A stretch of 64,000 nucleotides of DNA, from the NCBI RefSeq assembly GCF_002760615.1, contig NZ_AWWI01000181.1:1-64000 (forward strand). Reading direction: 5' to 3'. Shown here piece after piece: positions 53,076 through 62,179 of this stretch (position 1 is its first letter; each line of letters opens with the position of its first letter). This DNA comes from Puniceibacterium antarcticum. Lineage in GTDB: Bacteria; Pseudomonadota; Alphaproteobacteria; Rhodobacterales; Rhodobacteraceae. The translations under genes were made by a program, and so were the position numbers. The notes below the pieces were generated by a model. The model was not told the origin of the DNA. It saw only the letters and a program-made list of their open reading frames with translations, and made no database searches.

Positions 53076-54176
53076 ATGGAAAGACGTCTCCAGACATCAA
53101 TGAAGATATCGATGACCTGTTTCACATCCAGACCAAGCGCCATGACCGCCATCCTGATCTCGTGTTCCGCATCCACCCTCTCGGCGCAGGAGACCGACAT
53201 AGGCCCGCGTGATGTTCCTGCCCGCATCATCCCTACACCGGAAGGCCTCAGCAAAGCCGGAAGGGCGTTGATCGCGCAGCCGTTCTGGCTGGCGTTCTGG
53301 AACGAACATCCAGCATCGGCTGATGTCTGGAAAGCCTATGAGGCCGGGTCCGTGGAGCAGATAGAGGTGGTGCTGGCTGATCTTCGCGAGAGTCTGGGCG
53401 TAACTATGAAGCAGGTCGAAATGGGCGGCGTCAACGCTTACATCCTGACGCCCGAGACAATTCCTGCCGCGCATGAAGGGCAGCTGATCGTGAATGCGCA
53501 TGGCGGAGCCTACGTCTTCGGAAGCGGCGCATCCGGGACCTTTGAGGCGACACTGATGGCGGCCTATGGAGGATACCGCGTGCTGGCGTTCGACTACAGC
53601 ATGGCCCCTGAAGCCCCCTACCCTGCGGCGCTGGACGACGATGCCGCCGCATGGGAAGCCGTGCTGGAGCATCATGAACCCGAACAGGTCGCGTTCACCG
53701 GCACCTCAGCCGGCGGCGCGCTGATCGTGGCGATGACGCAGCGGCTCGTGGCCGAAGGCCTGCCGGTTCCTGCCGCCGTGGCCGTGAATACCCCATGGGT
53801 GGACCTGACCGGAAGCGGCGACAGCCTTTCCGTCAATGAGGGCGTGGACAACGTCCTAGTAAGCTATGATGGGTTTCTATCGGACGCGGCGCGCATCTAT
53901 GCGGGCGACACCGCACTGACCGTACCGGGCGTCTCACCGATCTATGGCAATTTTGCGGGATTCCCGCCGACGCTGCTCATTACCGGCACGCGCGACTTGC
54001 TGCTGTCGGATACTGTGCGGACCCAGCGGGCGCTTCGACAAGCGGGTGTCGAGGCGAACATACAGATCTTCGAGGCCTTCTCCCACGAGCAGTATCTCTT
54101 CGATCCTGTGGCGCCTGAAACGCTGGAGATCTTTGCGGAGATCACCGGTTTTCTCGACGCGCATCTCGCACCGTAA
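53076..54176 (+). CDS. alpha/beta hydrolase of the hormone-sensitive lipase type
   Basis: The mature part starts around QETDIGPRDVPARI after a possible signal peptide (MTAILISCSASTLSAQ); the true start may be 53076, 53100 or 53142, none with a good ribosome site. HSL hallmarks are NAHGGAYVFGS (oxyanion hole), the nucleophile elbow FTGTSAGGALIV, Asp in GTRDLLLSD and His in FSHEQYL. The elbow has Thr where GDSAGG is usual. Likely an esterase acting on short-chain or polymer-derived esters, perhaps periplasmic. Confidence 0.8.
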   Translation: MERRLQTSMKISMTCFTSRPSAMTAILISCSASTLSAQETDIGPRDVPARIIPTPEGLSKAGRALIAQPFWLAFWNEHPASADVWKAYEAGSVEQIEVVLADLRESLGVTMKQVEMGGVNAYILTPETIPAAHEGQLIVNAHGGAYVFGSGASGTFEATLMAAYGGYRVLAFDYSMAPEAPYPAALDDDAAAWEAVLEHHEPEQVAFTGTSAGGALIVAMTQRLVAEGLPVPAAVAVNTPWVDLTGSGDSLSVNEGVDNVLVSYDGFLSDAARIYAGDTALTVPGVSPIYGNFAGFPPTLLITGTRDLLLSDTVRTQRALRQAGVEANIQIFEAFSHEQYLFDPVAPETLEIFAEITGFLDAHLAP

Positions 54177-54328
54177 GATGATCGCGGATACAGTTTCAAT
54201 TAAGCCCGTCTCCGACTCTGTCGGACTGTTGCTTCGCGAGGCACTACCCCCCTCAGTGGATTGATATCCGGATGTTTTACGGGGTGTTCCGGCCCTATCC
54301 TCCGCAATTATAACGCGACTATCTCGCG

Positions 54329-55213
54329 CTATTTGCTTAACAGGTTACTGATCTCAGCCGACAGGAAATCGGCTACACGGCGGATGCGGGCATTGCTGCG
54401 GACGTCCTCGCTCATCACCAACCACACGGGCAATGCACTCAGTTTGATGCATTCTGCCTGCTCAAGTTGGTCGTTGCGCCTGGCGAGGACGAGCTGACCG
54501 ACGCCGACGCCGGCACCGGCAAGCAGCAAATTCCAATTCATCATGACGTCATCGGTCCGGATCGAGAACTCTTCACGCGTCAGGTCGATGCCATAGGTCG
54601 CGAAGGCCCGAACCAGGAAATCATTGCGATCGAGGCCAATCAGGTCGTGGTGGCGCAGATCGTCCTTCGACGTGATCCGACCGTACCGGTCGAAGTAGCT
54701 GCGCGTGGCAAACAGGCCAAGCGGTGTGTCACCAAGTTTGCGGGCGATCAGCGCGTTTTGCGTCGGTTTGGCCATGCGGATGGCGATATCGGCGTCACGA
54801 CGCAGAAGATTCTGGTTCGTGTCGGAGGCGACGATCTCGATCTGAATGCTCTGTTCAGCTTGCCGCAGCGCCGCGAGCATCGGAGGCAGTATCAGATTGG
54901 CGGCGATCACTGACGCGGTGATCCGCACCGTGCCCTGCAATTGCTGCGACCGTCCCTGCGCCTTCAGGTTCAGCGCCTCGGCAGCCGCGCCCATGGTGCG
55001 GGCGTCTTCGACGAGGCCCAGTGCCGCATGTGTCGGGTCCAGCCCCTGCGCCGAGCGGGTGAAGAGGATCACGCCGAGCGCTGTCTCCAGCTCGCGGATG
55101 TGACGGCTCAAAGTCGGCTGGGTGGAGCCGATGTTTCTGGCTGCGGTCGAAAGCGAGCCTCCCTCGACGACGGCGAGGAACGAACGGAGCAGCGCCCAGT
55201 CAAGACTATTCAT
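54329..55213 (-). CDS. LysR-family transcriptional regulator
   Basis: Start at MNSLDWALLRSFLAVVEGGS gives 294 residues. The winged helix (SLSTAARNIGSTQPTLSRHI) and the LysR effector domain (QSIQIEIVASDTNQNLLRRD) are clear. It is divergent from the alpha/beta hydrolase at 55336 and so probably regulates it; a T/A-rich gap of 122 bases separates them. Confidence 0.88.
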   Translation of the reverse strand: MNSLDWALLRSFLAVVEGGSLSTAARNIGSTQPTLSRHIRELETALGVILFTRSAQGLDPTHAALGLVEDARTMGAAAEALNLKAQGRSQQLQGTVRITASVIAANLILPPMLAALRQAEQSIQIEIVASDTNQNLLRRDADIAIRMAKPTQNALIARKLGDTPLGLFATRSYFDRYGRITSKDDLRHHDLIGLDRNDFLVRAFATYGIDLTREEFSIRTDDVMMNWNLLLAGAGVGVGQLVLARRNDQLEQAECIKLSALPVWLVMSEDVRSNARIRRVADFLSAEISNLLSK

Positions 55214-55335
55214 TTTCGGAATGGCCCTATCGTTTATTGGCCAATTATCATCCAGAAATATGACAGCTACCTTGGTGAGGTCAATAGCAAGATCGCGGCC
55301 CAGCACGGCGGTCTACCAATCAGGAGAAACCAATC

Positions 55336-56190
55336 ATGACAATCACCAGCATACAGACCCAGTTCATCACCACCGAGGGCGGCCGTGTCGCGTTCGAGGA
55401 TACCGGCGACAACGGCCCCGCCATCCTCGCCATTCCCGGCATGGGCGATCTGCGCTCGGAGTACCGGATGCTCCGCCCGGTCCTGCAGCAGGCCGGCTAC
55501 CGCGTCATCACCATGGATGCCCGTGGCTTCGGTGAAACCTCCGCCACGTGGCGCGACTACTCGGCCCGTGCCGTAGGCCAGGACGCAGTGGCCGTTCTCA
55601 AGCACCTCCGTGTCGGACCGGCCACGATCATGGGCAACTCCTTCGCCGCCGGATCGGCGCTCTGGGCTGCGCAGGATGCAGCGGAGAGCGTCAACGGCGT
55701 CGTGCTGCTGGGCCCGATCGTGCGCGATCTCGAGGCCTCCTTCCTCCAGAAGCTGTCTCTCAAGATCGGATTTTCCGGCCCTTGGAAGGTCGGGTTCTGG
55801 ACCATGTACTGGAACACCCTGTTCCCGACCGTCAAGCCCGCCGACCATGCTGCAGTGAGGGCCGAAATCACCCGGAACCTGCACGAACCCGGACGCATAG
55901 ATGCTCTCAAGGCGATGATCTCACTCTCCAAGGCCGATACTGCAGCCATCCTCGGCAAAACGACCGTCCCCGCACTGATCGTTATGGGCACCAAGGACCC
56001 GGATTTTGCCGATGCAGTCGAGGAAGCGCGTATGCTTGCCGGCCAGCTGAAGGCGGAGACCATCATCGTCGAGGGTGCCGGGCATTACCCCCATACCGAA
56101 ATGCCCGAAATTGTCGCGCCGAAGCTCCTGTCCTTTCTTGATGGCCTCAAGGGCAACGGTTCCAAGTCCAGCCTGCGTGCCGTTGCCTAA
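55336..56190 (+). CDS. alpha/beta hydrolase
   Basis: The 284-residue protein shows the fold's order: oxyanion region AILAIPGMGDLRSEYRML, nucleophile elbow IMGNSFAAGSA (Ser about residue 103), acid region IVMGTKDPDFADAV and catalytic His in GAGHYPHTEMPE. It has a GGAGAAACC ribosome site. No signal peptide, so cytosolic. Substrate unknown; haloalkane-dehalogenase-like and esterase members share these motifs. Confidence 0.88.
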   Translation: MTITSIQTQFITTEGGRVAFEDTGDNGPAILAIPGMGDLRSEYRMLRPVLQQAGYRVITMDARGFGETSATWRDYSARAVGQDAVAVLKHLRVGPATIMGNSFAAGSALWAAQDAAESVNGVVLLGPIVRDLEASFLQKLSLKIGFSGPWKVGFWTMYWNTLFPTVKPADHAAVRAEITRNLHEPGRIDALKAMISLSKADTAAILGKTTVPALIVMGTKDPDFADAVEEARMLAGQLKAETIIVEGAGHYPHTEMPEIVAPKLLSFLDGLKGNGSKSSLRAVA

Positions 56191-56329
56191 AGCGACATCC
56201 AGTCCGATGCAGACCGCCACTCAGCAAGAGCGGCGGCGCAGGCGAAACCCTTAGAGAACTGGGCCATGAGCATCGTGATCAAAACCGCAATCGATATCCA
56301 GGTTGTCTACGGCATTGTAGCGGACCTCG

Positions 56330-56625
56330 ACAAGAAGACGGCACTTTTGCAGCGGTTCCTAAAACTGCTCGCCACGCTTGCACTCTGGTCGACGTTGCCG
56401 AACGGCAGGCGTGCGATGTTCTATGACTTCTGACAAGGCATGACGACCGGTGCGGCAGCGGCAAAAAAACTTCGCTGCGAGGATATGACAAAGGTGATGG
56501 CCCGACTCGCGACAGGTGCGATCAAACCGATGATCGCGGCAACCTTCCCGCTGAACGAAGCAGCCGCGGCAATGGGAAAATCCGAGGCGCGCGGCCTGTT
56601 CGGCAAATTAGTTATCGTAACGTAA
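56330..56625 (+). pseudogene. C-terminal remnant of an MDR oxidoreductase
   Basis: LPNGRRAMFYDF, a TGA at 56431, then QGMTTGAAAAKKLRCEDMTK, ATGAIKPMIAATFPLNEAAA and FGKLVIVT match the last 90 residues of a quinone-reductase-like protein. The N-terminal two thirds are missing. It is distinct in sequence from the intact gene at 50853. Confidence 0.65.
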
Positions 56626-56906
56626 GATATGTCGCCCGCGGGGTGAGGAAAATTCCGGAATTTTAAGTGTTTGGAAAAAATGTGAGCCGCACTTTATTAA
56701 CGGCAATTGCATCAGCTTTTGACCCTATTCGTCGATGCCTGTGGTCTGGTCGATAAATAAAGACGAACGATCCTCACTGTATGCCAGCAAATCGAAAGGG
56801 CCCATATTGTCCATAAAACGTACAATTTACGAGCTTCCAGATCACGGGGTATCGGGAGTACAAAAGTACTCCGTCATGTTTGCAGGCCGTGATGCCAGTA
56901 TGATGA

Positions 56907-57345
56907 TCAAGCGGCCAGAGCGCGTAACGCGGCCCAGTCTAAGAAGGAATCCGATGTGTGGCGGATCAATGCGGGGTCATGGCTGACCAGCAGAATAGCG
57001 GTGCCTTCATCCCGTGCCAGATCATGCAGTAGGTCGATCACCTGTTTTTGCGTGACGGGATCCAGCCTAGACGTCGGTTCGTCAGCAAATATGAACCGGG
57101 GCTTGACCAGCATCAGTCGCAGGATCGAGAGACGCTGCAGCTCTCCGCCCGAAACATCAGCCGGACGTCGGGTCAACAGCTCGGATCTTAGCGCAAATTG
57201 GTCCATCAGGGCTGCGATACGCTCCTTCTTTTGTCCGGCCCGTTTAGCGACGTCACCAAGGGTCTGCGCAAGGAAGCGGCGTGGGGGGAAGGCCGCAACC
57301 GGATCCTGATGCAGTTTCTGAAATGCGGTGGCAGACAGGCCGGGT
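56907..57345 (-). pseudogene. C-terminal half of a DppF/OppF-like ABC ATPase
   Basis: The frame reads QKLHQDPVAAFPPRRFLAQT, VSGGELQRLSILRLMLVKPR (signature) and FIFADEPTSRLDPVTQKQVI (Walker B) to a stop at 56907. Walker A and everything before the Q-loop are gone. The missing end meets the FecB-type gene head to head near 57330-57345, so one recombination event probably cut both genes. Confidence 0.8.
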
Positions 57346-58338
57346 GCTCGGATTGCCACAGCCGCGCTGGCCGAGCCAACAGCCTATCCTCTCAAGATCC
57401 AGAATTGCGGACAGGAGGTCACTTTTGCCAAGGCTCCTGAACGCACAGTTGCCCTCGGCCAAAACAGTGCCGAGATCATGTTCCTGTTGGGTTTGGAGGA
57501 AAGGATGGTGGGCACTGCCTTTTGGCCAAACAAGGTACTGCCCGAACTGGAGGCGGCCAACGCTAAGGTCGACGTTCTGACCGTAGAATTCCCGACCCTG
57601 GAATCGGTTCTTTCCAAGCAGCCTGATTTCGTCGCGGCGATGATCGTGACGTTGATGGGCCCCGACAGCAAAGTGGCAAAGCGCGAGGATTTCGAGAAGC
57701 TCGGGATAGCGACGTATCTGTCGCCGAGTGCTTGCACCACCGAGGCGGACACGCAAAATACGAGTGGCAGCAAGGCGACGGGTGTCTATGGCATTCGGAA
57801 GAATCTTTGGACGATGGACCTGCTGTATCAGGAAATCGACGACCTTGCGCGTATCTTTGATGTGCAGGATCGAGGGCAGGCGCTGATCGCTGACTTCAAA
57901 AGGCGCGAGGCCAAATTGCGCGCCGAGTTCGCCAAGCGCGACGATCTGACATTCCTGTTCTGGTTCTCCTCCCCCTCCCCCGCCGACGATGCCTATCTGA
58001 CCGGAGGCAATGGTCCTTCGGCCTACATCGCCGATCTGCTCGGGGGATCGAACGCGCTGAAGACCGAAGCAGAATGGCCCGCTCTTGGCTGGGAAGGCAT
58101 CATGGCCACGAACCCTACGGTCATCGTCGCGGCACAAGTTGACCGAGCCCGTTGGGGCCTCGACGACGCTCAGAACAAGATCGATTTTCTGAAGTCGGAT
58201 CCAGCAGTCAGCCAGATGGAAGCGGTGAAAGCAGGTAGGATTGCGGTCATCAGTGGCGCGTCGATGAACCCTTCGATCGATACGATTTACGGCGCAGAGC
58301 AACTGGCCGAGCAGCTCAAAACCTTTGACCTTGAATGA
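57328..58338 (+). CDS. FecB/BtuF-type periplasmic binding protein, signal peptide truncated
   Basis: The protein matches helical-backbone metal-chelate binding proteins (FecB/FepB/BtuF or the F420-0-like group): AKAPERTVALGQNSAEIMFL, GIATYLSPSACTTEAD and GGSNALKTEAEWPALGWEGI. The N-terminus is only MADRPGARIATAALAEPTAY; IATAALA resembles the last residues of a signal peptide, but the charged N-region and most of the hydrophobic core are missing at the junction with the DppF-like fragment. Unless translated from a longer alternative frame it would stay in the cytoplasm. It overlaps the permease start (ATGA). Confidence 0.8.
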   Translation: MADRPGARIATAALAEPTAYPLKIQNCGQEVTFAKAPERTVALGQNSAEIMFLLGLEERMVGTAFWPNKVLPELEAANAKVDVLTVEFPTLESVLSKQPDFVAAMIVTLMGPDSKVAKREDFEKLGIATYLSPSACTTEADTQNTSGSKATGVYGIRKNLWTMDLLYQEIDDLARIFDVQDRGQALIADFKRREAKLRAEFAKRDDLTFLFWFSSPSPADDAYLTGGNGPSAYIADLLGGSNALKTEAEWPALGWEGIMATNPTVIVAAQVDRARWGLDDAQNKIDFLKSDPAVSQMEAVKAGRIAVISGASMNPSIDTIYGAEQLAEQLKTFDLE

Positions 58339-59375
58339 AGATCGCGGACCGCAACGAGGCCGGGGCAGGATGGCTTGCCATTCTTCTCGGCATTTCCATG
58401 ATCGTACTTGTCGTCTCGGTGGCACTTGCGGCCGCGATTGGCGACTACAGCATCGGGGTAGACACTGTATTTCTTGCGGTCACCAATGGGCTGGGTCTGA
58501 CACACGCTGACATCCCGCCGATCGAACAAAGCGTCGTGTGGGACCTGCGACTGAGCCGAGCCCTGGTCGCAGCACTCGCAGGGGCAGGTTTAGCGATTTG
58601 CGGCGTGATCCTGCAGGCGCTGTTGCGGAATGCGCTGGCTGAACCCTTTGTCCTGGGGGTGTCAGCTGGCGCATCCACTGGGGCGGTTGCTGTGATCGTC
58701 CTCGGCATCGGGGCGGGAAGCGTATCATTGTCGTTAGGCGCCTTTGCGGGCGCTTTTTGCGCCTTCGGGATGGTTGCACTGCTGTCGAACGGCGCCACGA
58801 GCGGGCCAAATCACACCATCCTAGCGGGGGTCGCGGCATCACAGCTGTTCAACGCACTGACCGCCTATATCGTCACGACGTCGGGCAATGCCCAGCAAGC
58901 ACGCGATGTGATGTTTTGGCTTCTGGGCAGCTTCGGCGGTGTGCGCTGGCCGGACTTTCAACTTCTGGTCATCGTGGTGTTTCTGGGCCTTGTAATCTGC
59001 CTGCTGATGGCGCGGTCTCTGGATGCCTTCACCTTTGGCGACGAAGATGCGGCGGCCCTTGGCGTGCCGGTGGCGCGCATCCGTCTGATCCTGTTCGGCG
59101 TGACGGCGATGGTGACAGCCACGATCGTCAGCATGGTCGGGACAATCGGATTTGTGGGCCTCGTGGTGCCGCATGCCGCGCGCTATTTGGTCGGCCCCTT
59201 GCACCTGCGCCTGCTCCCCGCCTCTGCGGCGATCGGGGCCATCTTTCTGGTATTGGCCGACATCGCCTCACGCGTGGTGGCTGACCAGCAGACCATCCCC
59301 ATCGGCGTCGTGACCGCAATGGTCGGCGTGCCGTTCTTCGCCATAATCCTCTACCGGGCAAAACCGCAGCAATGA
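58335..59375 (+). CDS. FecCD-family ABC permease
   Basis: The 346-residue protein has about ten membrane helices and family motifs WDLRLSRALVAALAGAGLAI, NALAEPFVLGVSAGASTGAV, LLGSFGGVRW and VGTIGFVGLVVPHAARYLVG. It forms the homodimeric channel for siderophore, heme or cobalamin-type substrates. Both neighbours overlap it by four bases. Confidence 0.92.
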   Translation: MKIADRNEAGAGWLAILLGISMIVLVVSVALAAAIGDYSIGVDTVFLAVTNGLGLTHADIPPIEQSVVWDLRLSRALVAALAGAGLAICGVILQALLRNALAEPFVLGVSAGASTGAVAVIVLGIGAGSVSLSLGAFAGAFCAFGMVALLSNGATSGPNHTILAGVAASQLFNALTAYIVTTSGNAQQARDVMFWLLGSFGGVRWPDFQLLVIVVFLGLVICLLMARSLDAFTFGDEDAAALGVPVARIRLILFGVTAMVTATIVSMVGTIGFVGLVVPHAARYLVGPLHLRLLPASAAIGAIFLVLADIASRVVADQQTIPIGVVTAMVGVPFFAIILYRAKPQQ

Positions 59376-60133
59376 CCATCGTGGCAAAAGATCTGGTCTG
59401 GGGCGTGCGCCAGAAGACGATCGTGGATAGTGTCTCTCTTACAGTGGCGAAGGGGGAGACACTGGGCCTGATCGGACCGAACGGGTCGGGCAAGTCATCG
59501 CTGTTGCGGTTGCTGGCGGGGCTGAAACAGCCGCAGTCAGGACAGGTCGAAATCCTGGGGCAAGACATCGCCCGCGTGCCACGTCGCGCGCTGGCCCGCC
59601 AAGTGGCTTTCGTACAGCAGGACACGACAACAGATACCAATCTTTCGGTGCGCGACGTGGTGCGGCTCGGCCGGACACCGCATCGCTCGGCGCTTTCGGG
59701 TTGGACGGAGACGGACAGGGCCGTCGTGCTTGCCGCGCTGGAGCGCGTGAATATGAACGGTCACATAGCGCAAGGTTGGCAAACTCTCTCGGGTGGCGAG
59801 CGTCAGCGAGTCCACATAGCGCGGGCGCTGGCACAGACCCCGCAAGTGATGTTCCTTGACGAGCCGACGAACCACCTCGACATTCACCACCAGATCGAGA
59901 TCTTGCGCGTGATCCGCGATCTCGAACTGACAAGCGTGATTGCCCTGCATGACCTTAATCTTGCCGCCATGTTCTGCGACCGAATTGTGGTACTGGACGG
60001 AGGAACAGTCCGTGCCTGCGGGACCCCCGAAGCCGTGTTGACGCAACAGCTTTTGCGCGACGTTTTCAAGGTAGAGGCTGACGTGGAATGCTCATTGACC
60101 GGAAGTCCCCATATACGTTTCAGGGCACAATGA
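59372..60133 (+). CDS. FecE/BtuD-type ABC ATPase
   Basis: The 253-residue protein has Walker A LIGPNGSGKSSLLRLL, signature TLSGGERQRVHIARAL, Walker B VMFLDEPTNHLDIHHQ and the H-loop VIALHDLNLAAMFCD, matching iron-chelate/vitamin B12 importers. It starts in the permease stop (ATGA) and ends the transport operon. Confidence 0.92.
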   Translation: MTIVAKDLVWGVRQKTIVDSVSLTVAKGETLGLIGPNGSGKSSLLRLLAGLKQPQSGQVEILGQDIARVPRRALARQVAFVQQDTTTDTNLSVRDVVRLGRTPHRSALSGWTETDRAVVLAALERVNMNGHIAQGWQTLSGGERQRVHIARALAQTPQVMFLDEPTNHLDIHHQIEILRVIRDLELTSVIALHDLNLAAMFCDRIVVLDGGTVRACGTPEAVLTQQLLRDVFKVEADVECSLTGSPHIRFRAQ

Positions 60134-60230
60134 CCGGCTGGACGGTTTTCCAATCAGGCTCCACCGGTACTGACCCTCTCAGAACCGGCCCGGTGTCTGA
60201 CGTATCCTGCTACACCGAAAGGCCCGACCG

Positions 60231-61127
60231 GTGACTGTTGCTGCGCTTCCTGTGTTAAACGAACGCCTTGGTATCCTGCTTCGAATCCTGTCGACGCTGG
60301 CGTTCGCCACGATGGGTGTCTGCATCAAAGCCCTCGGAGATGTCGTTCCTCTCGGACAAGTCGTATTCTTTCGGTCGATATTTGCCCTAATGCCCCTTGT
60401 TGGCTTTTTGTGGTGGTGCGGCGACTGGCCCCGTGGATTGGTCACGCGTCATCGGGTGGGTCATGTCGTGCGATGCCTCCTTGGGGCGACGGCGATGTTT
60501 ACATCATTCGCCACCATCCGACTGCTGCCATTGGCCGAGGCGACAATGCTGTCATACTTGGCACCGGTGATGCTGGCGCTGCTCGGCTGGGCGTATTTAG
60601 GGGAGAGACTTACAACACGCAGGGTCGCTAGCATCGCGCTCGGTCTGTCAGGCGGTGCTGTGTTTTGCCTGCCAGCTTTTGCCTCAGTCGGCGCATTGTC
60701 TGATGGCGCCGCGTTGGGACTGGGACTTGGCCTGGTCACGGCTGCTCTGACCGCTGGCGCATTGGTCCAGGTCCGTAAACTAACGCTCGCGGGCGAAGGT
60801 GCCGGCGCGATCGCATTCTGGTTCGCGGTGACCTCAGCGCTGGGGGGGCTTGGGACGCTGCCCATGGGCTGGGTCTGGCCGGGTCCCGCTACAGGGGGTC
60901 TTTTGATATGCACAGGTCTCGCGGGCGGCATCGCGCACATTCTGATGACGCTGTCCTTCCGCCACGCCGGAGCCGTAGCGTTGGCCCCCTTTGAGTATAT
61001 CTCTGTCATTTGGGCAGTCGCATTCGGATTCCTGTTCTTCGCCGAAGTGCCAAGCGGGACCTTCCTCGCCGCGGGAACCCTGATTTTGGCGGGGGCTTAC
61101 GTCGCATTACCGTCAAAGACGAGGTAG
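60231..61127 (+). CDS. EamA/DMT-family transporter
   Basis: The 298-residue membrane protein has about ten helices in two EamA repeats: LRILSTLAFATMGVCIKALG with VFFRSIFALMPLVG in the first and FRHAGAVALAPFEYISVIWA with FLFFAEVPSGTFLAAGTLIL in the second. RhaT/YdcZ-like exporters of metabolites or amino acids share this pattern. It follows the ABC ATPase by about 100 bases and may be independent. Confidence 0.88.
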   Translation: MTVAALPVLNERLGILLRILSTLAFATMGVCIKALGDVVPLGQVVFFRSIFALMPLVGFLWWCGDWPRGLVTRHRVGHVVRCLLGATAMFTSFATIRLLPLAEATMLSYLAPVMLALLGWAYLGERLTTRRVASIALGLSGGAVFCLPAFASVGALSDGAALGLGLGLVTAALTAGALVQVRKLTLAGEGAGAIAFWFAVTSALGGLGTLPMGWVWPGPATGGLLICTGLAGGIAHILMTLSFRHAGAVALAPFEYISVIWAVAFGFLFFAEVPSGTFLAAGTLILAGAYVALPSKTR

Positions 61128-61472
61128 GTCGGCGAATTACTTGAATTTGGAGAGATGCGAACTCTCCTGCCAGTCTGGAAAGCATGCCTTCGATGGAACG
61201 CTCTTGTCCAAAAACGCTCGTTTTACGGATACATGTAAGCGCGGCGCCGGCCACCTCCGACCATTCTGCGCGAAGGTGTTGGATTTTGGAGCGAGACGGC
61301 AAAATGGGCGTCCATTTGGATGGCTTTACGGTTGTTAAGGTTTCCCCCCGCTTATCGGATCTTGCTGCCGTTCACTCCACAGTGAGCAAGGACCGATCCC
61401 AGCTTATTCCGTTGAAAAACTCGCCCCAGTGGCCGCGTTGAATACCTCACCGATTGAGCGTGCGTTGATCCC
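61128..61472. other. intergenic stretch without recognisable genes
   Basis: No frame with family features; several short open frames are interrupted. The right part may contain scrambled IS66 sequence. Confidence 0.5.
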
Positions 61473-62051
61473 TTGCGGTTGGCTTTCTGCTGGGCCCACG
61501 GACGGCGAAAGCTGATCAAGGCCAAGCCGAAAAAGGGCTCGCCCATCGTCGACGAGGCGCTGGTGCGCATCGCGGCGCTCTACAAGATCGAAGACGCGAT
61601 CCGCGGGTCAGCCCCAGATCATCGCCGTGCCGTCCGTCAGGACCTGTCGCGACCGTTGGTAGATCAGTTCTTCGCTTGGCTGGCCGCCCAAGCCGCACGC
61701 GTCTCGCGGAAATCCGACCTCGGTGAGGCGCTCGCATACATGCTGCGGCGCCAGCATGGCTTCCGGCTCTTCCTCGAGGATGGCCATGTCGACATGGACT
61801 CCAACTTGGTCGAGAACGCCATCCGCAGCCCGGCCATGAACCGCCGCAACGCGCTTTTTTCCGGGCACGATGAGGGTGGCCGTTCTTGGGCGCGCTTCGC
61901 CAGCCTGATCGGATCCTGCAAGATGAACGGCGTTGAACCCTATGGCTACCTGCGTAATCTCTTCACCAGGCTCGCCAATGGCCATCTCGACAAGGACATC
62001 GATGCGTTGATGCCATGGGCCTACGCTGAGACCCACATCCCCTCACAATGA
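61473..62051 (+). pseudogene. C-terminal fragment of an IS66-family transposase
   Basis: The frame reads FCWAHGRRKLIKAK, VRIAALYKIEDAIRG, LGEALAYMLRRQHGFRLFLE, DGHVDMDSNLVENAIRSPAM and SCKMNGVEPYGYLRNLFTRL, the final 190 of about 510 residues of IS66 TnpC. The upstream part with the first catalytic residues is missing. Confidence 0.85.
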
Positions 62052-62179
62052 GCTCATCCAGGAGTCCCCAGTGAGCTCATTCTGAGCGCTCACGAAGGCG
62101 AATATGTCACCCAGACGGGTCGTCCACGACCGCAAGTGAAAACTCAATGGGCCGGAACCGGCGCATACGTATTACCGCT

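Noticed and set aside
57253-58425. 390-codon minus-strand frame opposite the FecB-type gene
   Set aside because: No recognisable domain; the plus-strand binding-protein frame is unambiguous.
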